64,000 nucleotides of DNA. It comes from Viola odorata. Lineage: Eukaryota; Streptophyta; Magnoliopsida; Malpighiales; Violaceae. Shown piece after piece: positions 34,764-47,267 of the stretch. Where the stretch lies: positions 41,295,514-41,359,513 of the forward strand of contig OY829537.1 of NCBI GenBank assembly GCA_963691705.1. The letters run 5' to 3'. The translations under genes were made by a program, and so were the position numbers. The notes beneath the pieces were generated by a model, which did not search any database, was not told the DNA's origin, and worked only from the letters and a program-made list of their open reading frames with translations. Numbering within the stretch: the first letter of the stretch is position 1; every line of letters starts with the position of its first letter.

Positions 34764-35260
34764 AGCAAACCAACAAAAAAGGAAATCTGAGAGGGGACGA
34801 ATTGATACCTTAAAGGAGAAGAATCGCAGAGAAATTGACGGACAGTGACGAGCGGCCGAAAAGGTATTCGGAGAAGAAGACGAAGGAAGACAAGAAGAAA
34901 AATTCGAAGTGAGGGCAAAAGTTTTGAGAAATTGGAGAACGGCCCCTCTTAAAGGATAAAAATGCCACCGCATTAATTGAGTCACCAATAGGGCGAAGAC
35001 GCGTGTAAAAGAAGTTGGCCACGTGGAAGCGCATTAAAGAAATTTGAAAAAAGAGAAGTTATTCGTCGAGACTCCCCAAAGGGGCGAGACAGTATTGACC
35101 CGGTCAGAGTAACCGCGAAGCGATTGCCTCAGTCAGTCCAACCGCTTGCGTTAGCTATCACCAAGAACCAGCAGGCTAACGGAAGTAACGACAAAAAAGG
35201 AAAAATAGAAAGCATTATTTTATTCATAAAATGCCAACAGGCGGGTACAATGCAAAACGG
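34764..35260 (-). promoter_or_regulatory. Leader and promoter region of E2 aORF3
   Basis: No gene. A TATA-like stretch lies near 34945-34955 and ACGTGG-type sequence near 35020 (minus CCACGTGG context), also seen before aORF3 in E1 (CCACGTGTC near 16565). Confidence 0.45.
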
Positions 35261-35656
35261 CTAATCATCATCAGGCCAATAAATATCGTGGTGATAAACC
35301 CCGTCATCATCAAGGAACGGCATCTTCCCGTCAGCATTCGGGACCGGCTGGTCTGCCTCCCTTTCTGGGCAGGACCCTGACGGGCATGATTTTCCTTTGG
35401 CGCCCGAATCTACCAACCCCACACCAGCACTGATGGGAAAATCCTCGCTCAGCGAGCAGTCAGGGGAAGGAAAACGTTTGCCACCCTCTTGAGTAGCAGA
35501 ACCAGAAGAAGCCAACGTCGCAAAGGGCTTCTTGGAAGTCCGTTTCCCCTGCTTCTTCCGACCCTTTCGGCGGACCGGAGGCCTCTATGGTGGTGAAAGA
35601 GGGGGATGATCTGAGTCTGGCGAAGTTGGGGGAGTCGGCAAGGAGTCACGATCCAT
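35261..35656 (-). pseudogene. E2 aORF2
   Basis: 131 codons from the ATG at 35656 to the stop at 35261-35263, with one internal TAG at 35585-35587. It has the TPPTSPDSD start, a lysine-rich stretch and an acidic aromatic end like E1 aORF2, but is shorter in the middle. Confidence 0.65.
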
Positions 35657-36170
35657 GGAACTTAAGAAATAAAAATCTGCCATGCCACCTGCAAAGGCAA
35701 AAAAGAAGGAAAAGGAAGAAGATGAACAGGAAAGGGAAACCAAACTCCCTTATATAGCCGAGTGATCATCTCGATCCCTGAAAAATCAATTAAGACGCTT
35801 GGGAAAAATAACTGCAATAGCAGAATCCGATCCATCACAGGCGTGTCTGCTCGTCGAATGCACCAATCAAAGGGCACCAAAGAACCGCCCAACCACCTGC
35901 CACTGAAAAGACGGCCCTGTAACAGTCAAGACAGAGCATTCATTGCTAATCCCCGGAACACGACCACTGCAATACAATGCTCCGAGGAGGACCCATTTCT
36001 AGTTGGGCTCATGACAAATATTTCCAACCAATAAAGCAAGCAACCACGCAAGAGAAAGAGAAGACTTGGGAAAAAGCAGAGACAGTTATTTATTTATGGC
36101 CAGGTGGCCTTAGCGTTCAAATATGTACAAGAAACATAAGAAAAGCAACGAGAAGAAGCGGAGCCAGCGG

Positions 36171-36554
36171 TCAGACATTGGACCCCGCATCATCTTCCCC
36201 TGGCACAACGGGAACCTCCCTTAAGGCGTCAGCGACGGAGGTCAGTTCGGAAGAGCAAGCTCTCATGCCCTTTAGGCAGCAGGCCAGCAGATCTTTCCTC
36301 TGCTGTAGCATAGAGGCCACCACATCAAGGTGAGCACTGACAGTGGCCAGTTTCGCCAAACTCTCTAGGGGATTAAAATACTCCAGAGTTATTCCCAGCT
36401 GTCTAGACAGAATAGGGGTTAGCACCCCCCGCAACTCCAGGATATCCTCGGAGGTCTTGGTGATCATCCTCTCCAGGAAGCCGATGTCACCCTCAGTAAG
36501 ATTCTTCAGGGTCAGAGTTTTGGAGATCAGGAAATTGCGAGTCAGTTCATCCAT
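36171..36554 (-). CDS. E2 aORF1: 127-aa conserved protein
   Basis: Intact, same length as E1 aORF1 and about two thirds identical by eye. A TATA-like box is at 36616-36622. It lies about 200 bp from the LTR, as in E1. Confidence 0.75.
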   Translation of the reverse strand: MDELTRNFLISKTLTLKNLTEGDIGFLERMITKTSEDILELRGVLTPILSRQLGITLEYFNPLESLAKLATVSAHLDVVASMLQQRKDLLACCLKGMRACSSELTSVADALREVPVVPGEDDAGSNV

Positions 36555-36711
36555 GGCGGAACACGAAAAGAAAGAACGTGAAAAATGCGAAGAAACTAGC
36601 ACAGAGAAACCTTTGATTTATAGATCCTGACAAAAAACCCGTCAGGACCATTTTTCTGAGGCAAAACCGCCCCGGTACATAAAGGGACTCTCCATAAGAG
36701 AAGGAACGTTA

Positions 36712-36751
36712 GCCCTTGGTAAACACTCGGGCTCATTTTCAGTTGGGCTTA
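36712..36751 (+). promoter_or_regulatory. Conserved motif next to the E2 LTR
   Basis: It begins AGCCCTTGGTAAACACTCGG and ends CAGTTGGGCTTA at the LTR. It is shared with E1 and E6. AGCCC and GGGCT can pair across the first 23 bp. Confidence 0.6.
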
Positions 36752-37290
36752 TGATAACAATCCACCTAAAAGAAAGGGTATTTTCGCCTATCACCCGGTG
36801 GGGAGAGGCATAGCTACTGTTTCACACCACCACGGTAGGGACAAGATCGCTACCTTCCCCAAAGGCTAACGCTGCAAAGGCTAACGGGGCCCTACCGGCT
36901 CCTTTCACGGACCTCTTGCTTGGCTCGAAGAGTTATCTCACCCCCAGAGGAAACCACGAGTCAGGATTAACGCTCCGGCCATTATCCTACCGCGACAATA
37001 TCTACCTAAACACCTACCGCCGAGGTAGCGTATCACGATAAGGGCGAATCACAGACCCTAATGTGAGCGATAGCTCCGTACCCGTCTACTCGGGCGGGAA
37101 CGCCCCCTTTCTTCTATAAATACCTCCCCCACAAAGGAGGCAGGTAAGCGGACTTGACTGGCCAAAACTCTGCCAATTTCAGTACACCTACTGACTTAAG
37201 CATCGGAGTGTTTCCGCCGGAGACCCCCTCCGGCGCATTGCAGGTACCGTGGACCGTCGTGCACACTGATCCGAGAAGAGCTGCTCCGCC
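36752..37290 (+). repeat. E2 3' LTR, truncated
   Basis: It starts TGATAACAAT. It shares with the E1 LTR a TATA box (CTATAAATACCTC near 37116), 'cttaagcatcggagtg' and the hairpin with ACCCC loop (near 37215-37235), then stops matching at about 37290. Confidence 0.75.
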
Positions 37291-38026
37291 ATACATCCTT
37301 TGGCAGAAGACAAATTATTATCAAGCGGCCCAACTCAATTACTGTACGTATGACAAGGAGTTGTATTCGTTGGTGAGGGCCTTGACCGTATGGGAGCACT
37401 ACTTGGTGCCGAAGGAGTTTGTGGTACATACGGACCACCTTAGTCTAAAATAATTGAAAGGGCAAGGCAAGCTCAACAAAAGACATGCCGCATGGATTGA
37501 GTTTATTGAGAGATTCTCCTATCACATCAAGTACCTCAAGGGAAAGGAAAATGTGGTAGCGGATGCGCTATCACGAAGGTACACACTTCTTACATCCTTG
37601 CACTCATGACTCTTAGGATTCACTCGTATCACCTCTCTCTATGCCAATGATGTGGACTTTCGTGACATGTTCCTTGCTTCCGGTAATGGTGTATGTGAGC
37701 ATTTTGTATTGCATGATGAATTCCTTTTCCGCAAGGGCAAATTATGCATTCCCATGTGTAGTACTCGAGAGTTTCTTGTGAGAGAGGCATACGGGGGGGG
37801 GGGGGGGGGGGATTAATGGGGCACTTTGGTAGGGACAAGACTCTAGCCACACTTAAGGAGCATTTTTATTGGCCCAAAATGAAAAAGTTAGTGTCTCGCA
37901 TTGTTAGCACTTGCATTGCATGTAAGCGGGCTAAGACTAGGAGCATTGACCATGGGCGTTACATGCCTCTCCCCGTAGCTTCCCATCCTTGGTGTGATGT
38001 GTCAATGAATTTTGTGTTAGGTCTCC
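37291..38026 (+). pseudogene. E3 RNase H and N-terminal integrase fragment
   Basis: Readable blocks: [23 protein letters not shown] (then TAA 37451-37453), [11 protein letters not shown], and the integrase zinc domain (LMGHFGRDKT, CIACKRAKT). It is related to E0. A run of 19 G (37793-37811) interrupts the zinc domain. The fragment stops at 38026, where E4 is inserted; the integrase core continues at 61313. Confidence 0.85.
38022..38026. repeat. Target site duplication TCTCC of E4
   Basis: TCTCC at 38022-38026 and again at 61308-61312. Confidence 0.92.
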
Positions 38027-39410
38027 TGATAGAGTGTTTTATGTCCTTAATTCTTCCCTCTTTTGTATGCCTTTTTAGATCATGATGCTACTTACGTTGC
38101 TGTGTTTACTCTCTTTTTACAGATCTGGGCTAATTAAGAGGAAAATACAAAAAGAAAGCTTTCTATCATTTTCTGGAATGCAATGAGCAGCTAGGCCGAG
38201 CAGCTGGACGTTCGCGGAAGGCAGTAGTGTCCTAGCGAGAAAAGGAAACAAGCACATTAAAGGAAAATAGCGGATCTGCTCAATTAATGCGCCAGAAGTC
38301 CCAATCGCAGTAGAAGTCCTATGGGGAGTTGAATTCAAATCGGATTAGGAATTTAATTTGTAATAATCCTATAAGTACTTTTAGTAATTAGGTTTTCGGG
38401 ATCTCTCTTCGGCTCTTCTCTCCCGCTGAACCTTTGGCGCCACCACTGCCTTCGACACTCTTGTTATTCTCTCCAATAAACCGGAGCAGTTGCTCCGGCC
38501 GGTATTGAATAGAATTTCTTCTTCATCTTATCTTCTATTTTAATTATGCAATTTAATTATTTATTTGTCTTTACTTTTAATATGAGCGGCTAAGTCTTCT
38601 TATTCTTGGTAAAAGTCGATTGAAGGTTGCAAGGGAAGCCGTGAGGTCAAATTGTACTTCATAAATTCTGTGTTGATATCTTCTTGTTCAATAATTAACT
38701 GTCAATTTACCTAGGTTAATTATTAGCTTGATCACCTATTAATTGAACTAGAGTAATTACTATCGTCCTTGTAGTTATACCTAACGCGAAGCTGCAGGGT
38801 GGAGCAGATAACCATACCGGTCCTGACTGGAAACCTGGTATCCCCCAGTTGGATTGAACAAGTCGTTAGGGTAGAGCCTCGAGCGTACTGAGTGTCTCGC
38901 CCTAGACGCATCTTACCTCTTCTTCATGGGCATCCAAGTGTTGCCTCCATAAGCGTACCTTGGAGGACGACGGACTGTCAAGGTTAACCCATAAGCGTAC
39001 CTTGGGATAGCTTCTATTACGAAGGTAAGCAGGGGACCTAAGCGTACCTGGTCCCTATAGTGCGTCTATCAGCTCGGGGTAGACAATGCTTGCACCAATG
39101 ACCGGCTGACCATAATTGCAACCGGATACAGACTCTTACTGGGAACCCTCTTCTCTACTGGTTTCTTATTACCTCTATTACTCTTTGCTACTAGTTGTTA
39201 TTATTTTTGTAGTCAATAATTAGATTAATCAAACAACCATTCAAAACCTCCCTTTTGGTTACTTATTGCTTGGATTGCTTAGTTTGTCAGATTGAATTGA
39301 GTGTTGATCCCTTAATCCCTGTGTTCGATCCTGTTACCATTATACACAATTTATTATGCACATTGACTGTAGGTTTTATTATTATTTTTGACGGGTTCGA
39401 CAACCGATCA
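38027..39410 (+). repeat. E4 5' LTR
   Basis: Near-identical to 59922-61307. Internal repeats of 'ataagcgtaccttgg' type occur at about 38950-39050. Confidence 0.95.
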
Positions 39411-39415
39411 AATTT

Positions 39416-39433
39416 TGGCGCCGTTGCCAGGGA
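39416..39433 (+). promoter_or_regulatory. E4 primer binding site
   Basis: TGGCGCCGTTGCCAGGGA, the site typical of Athila elements, five bases after the LTR. Confidence 0.85.
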
Positions 39434-39463
39434 TTAACGCAATTGATGCTCTTTTCTTTTTCT

Positions 39464-41944
39464 ATGACCAGGTCCTCCAACGCGACTTTACTACCTCTCG
39501 ATTCAGAAATCCGGAAAATAGAACGACTAGCTCGCAAACTTGCTAAGCAACATCAATCTATAGCTCCTACACCAAATCCACCTGAACCACCCCCTGATAA
39601 CTCAGAACATCTAGCCTACTTCGATCAGCTAGATCGAGACGTTGAAAACAACCAATACCCCGAACAACCAGCTATGGCCGACGACGGTGACGGTGATGCT
39701 GGCGATGTTGTCATCAACCCCTGCATCTCAGACCTCAATGCTACCTTGGAGACCACTTCTGGGTGCATACCATGGCCTACTGTTGCTCATGACTGGATTA
39801 TCAAATCCTTCGTTCTCCACTACTTGCCCAAGTTCCATGGCATCCCTAGGGAGAGTGCCCTCCGACATCTCCAGCAGCTTCATACCGTTTGCGAAGCTCT
39901 AAAACCCCCAGAAGTAGACATCAACCAAGCTAAGCTTAGAGCATTCATGTGGTCGCTTGAAGATGATGCTCGCAACTGGTTCTATGATCTGCCTGCCCTG
40001 TCCATTACTAGCTGGGCCAACATGTTCAAGGCATTCACTGAAAAATACTACCCCACTTCTATGGCCAATGTAACTAAGAAACAACTAGTCTCCATTACGC
40101 AGAAAGAGAATGAGAACATTGGACAGTACTATGAGCAGTTCAAAAAGATGCAGACCCTTTGTCCCTCGCACAACATTCCTGACCACGCTCTCCTTGGGTC
40201 CTTCCATGAGGGATTGCAAGGGTGAAGCAAAGAATTGATTGATGCTGCCAGCAACGGTGATATGCTTGCCCTAACTCCAGAAAATGCAAAGATCCTCTTA
40301 GAGCGCATGGCTAAAAACGTTGTACCTTTGGACCAGCTAACAACCCCTACCACTCATGATGCTCGATCTGCTGCTATAGAGAACCAACTCTCCACCCTTA
40401 CCGGGATGATACAGAACATGACCAGTGGCCAGCCCGTGCAGATCAAAGCCTGCGGCATTTGCAACTTCACTGACCACCCCACGGACGCCTGTCCGCATAT
40501 TCTAGATGAAGTGGATGTGAACGCCATTGGGAATTATAATGGAGCCCCCAGGAAGCAAGATTCGTATACTCAGAATTACCTCAATGGTTGGCGCCACCCG
40601 AACTTGGGCTATGGCAACAATAACCAGCAGCAAGCTATGCCAAACCAGATGTAGCCACAGAATCCATACCAGAACCAACAACAGCCGCCCTTCAACCTCC
40701 AGAATTTCAAACCACGGCCCAATTACCCCAACAATCAACAGCAACAGTACCAAGCTCCACAATATCAAGCCCTAGAGGCTGAGGAGCCTAGTCTACGACA
40801 TCTTATGGTTGAAATGCAAAAACAATTGATAGCCCTATCTGCAGAGATGAATGAGCTGAAGAATGGAGGACGACTACCACCACAGCCAGAAGCTAACCCG
40901 AAGCACGGAGCATGTGCCATAAATCTCCGCAGTGGCACGCAATTACCTGACCGTCAACCGCTAGCCCGTGAAGTTTAACTCCCCGACTCTACCCCTGTGG
41001 TTGAAAATGTTGAAGTCACTGCCGAAAAAGAGAAGAAGATTTACACTTCTAGGAAACCAGGTACGCCAATTAATAATGAGAATTTGGAATTTTTTGACGA
41101 CTTCATCATCAAAGTCCTTGAACCTCCATTTCCACACAGGTTAGTCAAAAAGAAAAAGGAAAAAGAAGAAAAAGAAATTTTTGACTTATTCAGTAAGGTC
41201 CAAATTAACATTCCACTTATGCAAGCTATTAAGAGTGTTCCACGATATGCTAAGTTCCTAAAATCCTTATGCACTAATAAGAGTAAATTGGCTAACGTAA
41301 AGAAAATTAGCGTGGGTGTTAATATTTCTGCTGTTATCCAAAGAAAGATCCCTCCAAAGTGTGCAGATCCAAGAATGTTTACAATTCCCTGCAAGCTTGG
41401 AGGTACTGACATTGGTAAAGCTATGTGTGACTTAGGCGCAGGTATCAACGTCTTGCCCTTGACGATATACGCTCGGCTGGAACTCTGACCACTGAAGTCA
41501 ACCAGAGTTGTCATCCAGCTGGCGGATCGATCAGTAATCTATCCAGAAGGGATCATTGAAGACGTCCTAGTCCAAGTTGACAGCCTCCTCTTTTCGGCCG
41601 ATTTTTATGTGATCAGCATGGAGAACGAACAAGGCACCAAATCCTCCGACGTTCTGCTGGGCCGGCCTTTCCTCAGGACTGCACGTGCGAAGATAGACGT
41701 CCATGATACATCAATTACACTTGAGTTCGATGGACAGATTATCCAATTTAGCATGACCGATGCTATGCGTTTCCCTTCTGAGTTTTCTAGTCTAAATTTT
41801 ATTGATATTATTGACCCCGATATAGAGGAAATTGCTGACCTATTTTCTCTGGACCCTCTGCAGCTCGCCCTAGCCAATAGTGTCAACTTCGCGGAGATGC
41901 AAATTCTAGAATCCAAATTTGTTACCCCTTTAGCTCAGCGGTAG
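39464..41944 (+). pseudogene. E4 Gag and protease, interrupted by stop codons
   Basis: One reading frame throughout, starting at the ATG at 39464. Gag core at 39790-40225 (VLHYLPKFHGIP, NWFYDLP), zinc knuckle CGICNFTDHPTDAC at 40451-40492, protease near 41430-41480 (MCDLGAGINVLP) and VLLGRPFLRT at 41650-41680. Stops in this same frame: TGA 40223-40225, TAG 40652-40654, TAA 40976-40978, TGA 41486-41488 and TAG 41942-41944. No frameshift was noticed. Confidence 0.88.
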
Positions 41945-41964
41945 ATCGTTTCTACTTTAGAAAC

Positions 41965-44900
41965 TGTTGATACCCGAATTTTGACGCCATTTTTACTTAA
42001 TTTTAGCATTTCTGTTATTTAGTTAATTTACAGTCATTTTCAGTTAATTTACTGTCACTAGGATTTTTAGGTGTTTCGTTGCATTTTAGCATCATCGTTA
42101 GCATCGTCAACTTTCAAAATCACATTTTTAATTTTTCGGCACATATTTTCATTATTATTTTTAGCCTTAAAAATCACATTTTTGACTATCCGGTAGTCGT
42201 TTGCCAGTTTTTTCTTCGTTTTAAGTCATCACATGAATTTTAGGATTTTTAATATTTTAGCACATTTTTTAGTATTTTTATTATTTTATTATTATTTTCG
42301 TTCGAGCTTTTATTGGACCCGAGTAAGTTCGCTCGGACAATAGCTTGACTTTGAAATGTTTTCCATCAACTAGTTGCTAGCTTTTTTTCTGCTCGCAACG
42401 GTCTACAGCGTTTCGTGTAATTTTTGACGTAACGTTTTTATTTTTCCGTTCGCGCGTTTCACGCTTTTGAACGAGAAAATAAACGCGCTAAATGAAAAAT
42501 TCTTGTCATTCGTTGTAGACGGTTAGACTCGTCGTATTTTTCTCTACGTGCAGGTACCGTCGGTTCGAAAAGTCTGAACGATTGCTCGCAGGACTCGGCT
42601 CGAGGCCATTTAAATAAAATAAAGGGCAAGTTGATCACAACCGTTGATCTGGTCAACTCAAAAAAGTCAACCAGATCAACGGTTGACTATTTAAATGTGC
42701 ACCATGGACTTAAACAGCAGCGGAGCAGGCCACCAAGCAGCCTGCTCCCGTCGGGTCCAAGCGGTTTTTTGTCCCTTCGTTCATCATCACGGCGACCCTA
42801 GCTCAGCCACCTCACGACCTAGACCCGCCAATGCATGAGGAACGGCCACCAAGCGTACAGCCGCGTCTCCCTCCTCACGCGATCCTTTGGCTATAAATAG
42901 CCACCATCCTTCAACGTAGAAACAGCACCAAAATCGCAAGAAAACTTGCTCCTTCTCCCTCCTGATTGGTTGCTCACTTCGTCCAGTTCAAATTTAGAAC
43001 GTGAACTTTCTCTCTCTAGCCATTTTCATTTTTCTTAAGCATTTTTCTTCTTTAATTCGTTTGGCTTCGTTTTGAAGAGATTAATTGCTTGTTTTTGTGC
43101 CATTAATTCATGTGCATGATGTAGATTAAATACATGCTTTCAATTTTAAAAATCATTAGCTAGATTGTGCGAATTAATTAGTTTTCGATAATTAACGGTT
43201 TTGTCATTTTTTCAAAATTAAACTCGGTAGGTTTTGTATTAAAATTCGAGCTTCGTACGGTCGAGACGCCGTCGAGGAGACGAGCGTCTCGGTATGAAGA
43301 TCGAGAGAAACGGGCAAGGGAAGCCGGAGCTTGGCCGCCGGCAGTAGCGTCGGCGACTAAGGAAACGGATGATATCAACTGCTTTAATTTTTCGCAAACT
43401 GCTGGAAATTCTTCCGCAATATCAATTGTTTTATTTTCTGCAAATATCAAATTGTTTATTTTCTGCAAATATCAAATTGTTTATTTTTCTGCAAATATCA
43501 AACTGTGTATTTCCTGTTAAAATATCAATTGCTTTAATTTTCGCACTCATCATACTACTGGAAATTATTCCGCAAATATCAATTGTTTTATTTCCTACAA
43601 GTCATCAACTGTTTTAAATCCCCTATGGATCGTCAACTACATTTAATTTTTCTGCACTCATCAAAACCACATTTAATTCTCGTATGCGTCAAATAAATCA
43701 TTTCTCGCATGCAATCATGTAATCATTTAAATCTCATATGCGTCAAATAAATCATTTCTCGCATGCAATCAACTCAGCATTTAATTTTCGTATGCGTTAA
43801 ATCCATCATTTTTCGCATGCAATCAACTCAGCATTTAAATTTAGTATACGTTAAATAAATCATTTCTCGCATGCAATCATGTCAGCATTTAAATTCTCGT
43901 ATGCGTCAAATAAATCATTTTTCGCATGCAATCAACTCTGCATTTAAGTTTCGTATGCGTTAAATCCATCATTTGTCACATGCAATCAACTTAACATTTA
44001 AATTTCGTATGCGTTAAATCCATCATTTTTCGCATGCAATCAACTCAGCATTTAATTCTCGTATGCGTTAAATCCATCATTTTTCGCATGCAATCAACTC
44101 AGCATTTAAATACCGTATGCGTTAAATCCATCATTTCTCGCATGCAATCAACTGTCATCATTTATTTTCCTGCACTTATCAAACTCAGCATTTAATTCTC
44201 GTATGCGTCAATCCATCATTTCTCGCATACAATCAACTGTCATTTAAATTGTCGCACTCATAAAATTGCTTATTTATTTCTCAAGCTATCGCTAACACTC
44301 TTACTTTGTAGGTTTTAATTTCAAGCTTCGCTCGAAAGTACGCCTTTCGATTCCTTTTTATTTATTCGACGCTTTCCGTAAATATCAATCGTACGCATGA
44401 TATATAGAACTACTAGAACTAAAATCAGCCCACATGAACAACGTGTTAAAGAGTTGCTTAAAATACCATGCTCATGTGATTTTAAATTCTCGCATATATT
44501 GACTGCATGTACATGGGGACTTTCGATCCCACATCAGTTTTTCCCACTTCAAAATCTATCATTTAAATTTGTACTCTGTTAGCAATCCATGATAGGATCA
44601 CGTAGTAATTAAATTAAATCATGCATGGCCCGATGATGACATAGAGGGCACTCATTCAGTCTTACAGAATATTCAGTCCCACAGAAAATTCAGTCCCATC
44701 ACGTTACGTTCAAGAATAATCAATCGGTCTTGATAAACGGTAACCCCGTCCGAAAGACGTTCAAACGGTAACCCCGTTCAACGATTAATTATTTCTGAAT
44801 GTCGCGATCATAAAAAGACTAAAGTGACGATTCCTTTGAGGGCCCCCTTTTCAAAACAAAACGCATTTATCAAAACACCTTTAAAACACCTCTCTCATCA

Positions 44901-45183
44901 ACCGGTAACCATTTTCGGATGTGACTCGGGTGCCTAACACCTTTCCGAGACCATAATACGACCCCAAACTTTTGTCCGGGGTCCAGACCCCTTTTTTGTG
45001 CCTTTAGTTTTTTTACTTATTATATTTCCTATGCCATGACGATTAAGGTTCCCTAAAACCTAGCAACCAAATTAGGGTGGCGACTTCATTGCATGTTGCG
45101 AGGCGTCTGTTTACGTTGAGCATTGTAAGGTCCCAAATTTCGTTGCACACTCGCGAATTTTTTTAATTTTCGTGGGCACGACA
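41965..45183 (+). repeat. 3.2-kb solo LTR inserted in E4
   Basis: It starts TGTTGATACCCG and ends GGGCACGACA, flanked by GAAAC at 41960-41964 and 45184-45188. There is no internal region, gene or second LTR. A TATA box (GGCTATAAATAG) lies near 42890-42900. Removing the insert plus one GAAAC restores the E4 frame between protease and RT. The length and tandem repeats suggest a Tat/Ogre-type LTR, but the family is not certain. Confidence 0.85.
43640..44230. repeat. Tandem repeats inside the solo LTR
   Basis: About ten units of roughly 55-58 bp with 'cgtatgcgttaaatccatca' and 'tcgcatgcaatcaactcagc'. Shorter repeats ('tgcaaatatcaaattgtttat') precede them at 43370-43620. Confidence 0.88.
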
Positions 45184-47267
45184 GAAACCACTCCTCATTC
45201 TCCCTTCAACATGGTAGTGACTCCTCTACCCTCTGAATACACTAAGCTCCCTCCCTCCATTGTGCAAGCCTCGAATCTAGAACTCAAGGTCTTGCCCGAG
45301 CACCTGAAGTATGCCTATCTAGGTGCCAACGACTCCTTCCCCGTGATCATCTCCAGCAAACTTGATACAGAAGAAGAAACATCTCTAGTTATCCTACTGA
45401 AGGAATTCAAGAGAGCTATCGGATGGACGATTTGGGACATCAAGGGAATGTCTCCAGCCCTGTGCACTCATCGGATACACCTAGACGATGATAGCAAGTC
45501 AGTTCGCCAACCACAACGCCGTCTTAACCCACCTATGATGGAGGTCGTTAAGAAGGAAATATTGAAGCTCCTCGACGTTGGTGTAATCTACCCCATCTCG
45601 GACAGTACTTGGGTCAGCCCGGTTCAAGTTGTCCCGAAGAAAACGGGTATCACTATCACCACAAGACAGAATGGTGAACAGATTCCTACACGCATTCAGA
45701 ACGGATGGCACGTTTGCATCGATTACCATCGATTAAACCCTGCCACGAGGAAAGACCACTTCCCCCTGCCGTTCATTGACCAGATGTTAGAACGCTTGGC
45801 TGGAAAGACGCACTACTGCTGCCTCGACGGCTACTCAGGATTTCACCAGATACTGGTTGCCCTAGACGATCAAGACAAGACCACTTTCACATGCCCCTTC
45901 GGTACATTTGCTTACAGGAGGATGCCCTTTGGTCTTTGCAACGCACCTGCCACATTCCAGCGTTGTATGGTCAGTATCTTCTTCGAGCTTGTTGAACATG
46001 GAATTGAGGTATTTATGGACGATTTCACAGTCTACGGTAATTCTTTCCCTGAATGTTTACTCACTTTATGAAAATTTTTATAAAGATGTGTTGAAACTAA
46101 CCTCGTTCTTAATTATGAGAAGTGTCACTTTATGGTAAATCAGGGACTGATTTTAGGACACATCGTTTCTCGCAAGGCAATCGAAGTGGACAAGGCGAAA
46201 ATCGAGGTAATTGAGTCCTTACCGTATACTACTTGTGTACGTGAGGTACGTTCGTTTCTTGGTCATGCAGGTTTCTAAAGGAGATTTATCAAGGACTTTT
46301 CCAAGATCACGCAGCCGATGTGCCAGCTGCTTAGCCGGGATGTTGAATTCATCTTCGACGAGAGCTGCAAAGCCAGGTTTGACCTCCTCAAGTAGAAGCT
46401 GATCTCAGCCCCCATTATCCGCGCACCAGACTGGACGCTTCCGTTCGAAATTATGTGTGACGCGAGCAATAATGCCTTGGGAGCTGTGCTGGGGCAGAAG
46501 AAAGACCGAGAGGTTTATGTAATTTACTATGCCTCGAAACTCATGGATGCTGCCCAACGAAATTACACGACTACAGAGAAGGAGCTCCTAGCCGTGGTCT
46601 TTGCCTTGGATAAATTTCGTCAGTACCTTTTGGGAACACAAGTAACTGTCTTTTCAGACCATGCCGCACTCCGCTGCCTCTTGACCAAGCTAGATGTAAA
46701 ACCTCGCCTTATTCGGTGGATACTTCTGCTTCAGGAGTTCAACTTGGAGATCAAAGACAAGCGAGGCACTGAAAACCCCGTAGCTGATCATCTGAGCCGC
46801 CTGTCTGCCCAGACGGATGACTCACTCATTCCCATTCGTGACACTTTCCCTGATGAACAACTCTGTCTTGCCCAAGCCATTGAGTATCCTTGGTTTACTG
46901 ATATCGCTAATTTCTGTGCCACAGGTCATCTTCCAGCAGATTCACCCCCCTCGGAACAGAAGCGTATCAGGAGACAAGCCAGGTCTTACATATGGGACAG
47001 CCCGTACCTTTGGAAGTTCTGCTCGGATCAAATTATCCGAAGATGTGTCACCACCGATGAGATTCCATCCATCCTTAGATTCTGTCACTCTTCCACAGAA
47101 GGAGGCCACTTTGCAGCTAAGAAGACAGCCATGAAGGTTCTGGAAGCAGGTCTCTACTGGCCCTCACTTTTTAAAGACAGCTACATGTTCTGTGCGGCTT
47201 GCCCACGCTGTCAGAGTACAAGTAACATTGGTGCCCGTAACCAGATGCCACTCACAGGTATCTCGCT
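45184..47267 (+). pseudogene. E4 reverse transcriptase, RNase H and integrase zinc domain
   Basis: RT core from about 45500 with the catalytic box F-M-D-D-F near 46012-46026 (Athila typically has F in the first place). RNase H from about 46453 ([14 protein letters not shown]) to the DHLSRL block at 46790. Integrase zinc domain HSSTEGGHF...CAACPRC at 47089-47215. Stops in the same frame: TGA 46069, TAA 46081, TAA 46276 and TAG 46393. A one-base frameshift at about 47262-47268 leads to the next segment. Confidence 0.9.

Larger units (their letters stand above)
31960..37290 (+). mobile_element. E2: 3' part of a Tat-like element with antisense cassette
   Basis: Orientation follows the partial LTR at 36752-37290, which reads forward. 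The cassette reads on the minus strand, so it is antisense to the element, exactly as in E1. The left break (about 31960) joins MULE sequence just after the start of aORF4. The right break (about 37290) joins E3 in its RNase H. Gag-pol of E2 is absent. Confidence 0.8.
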
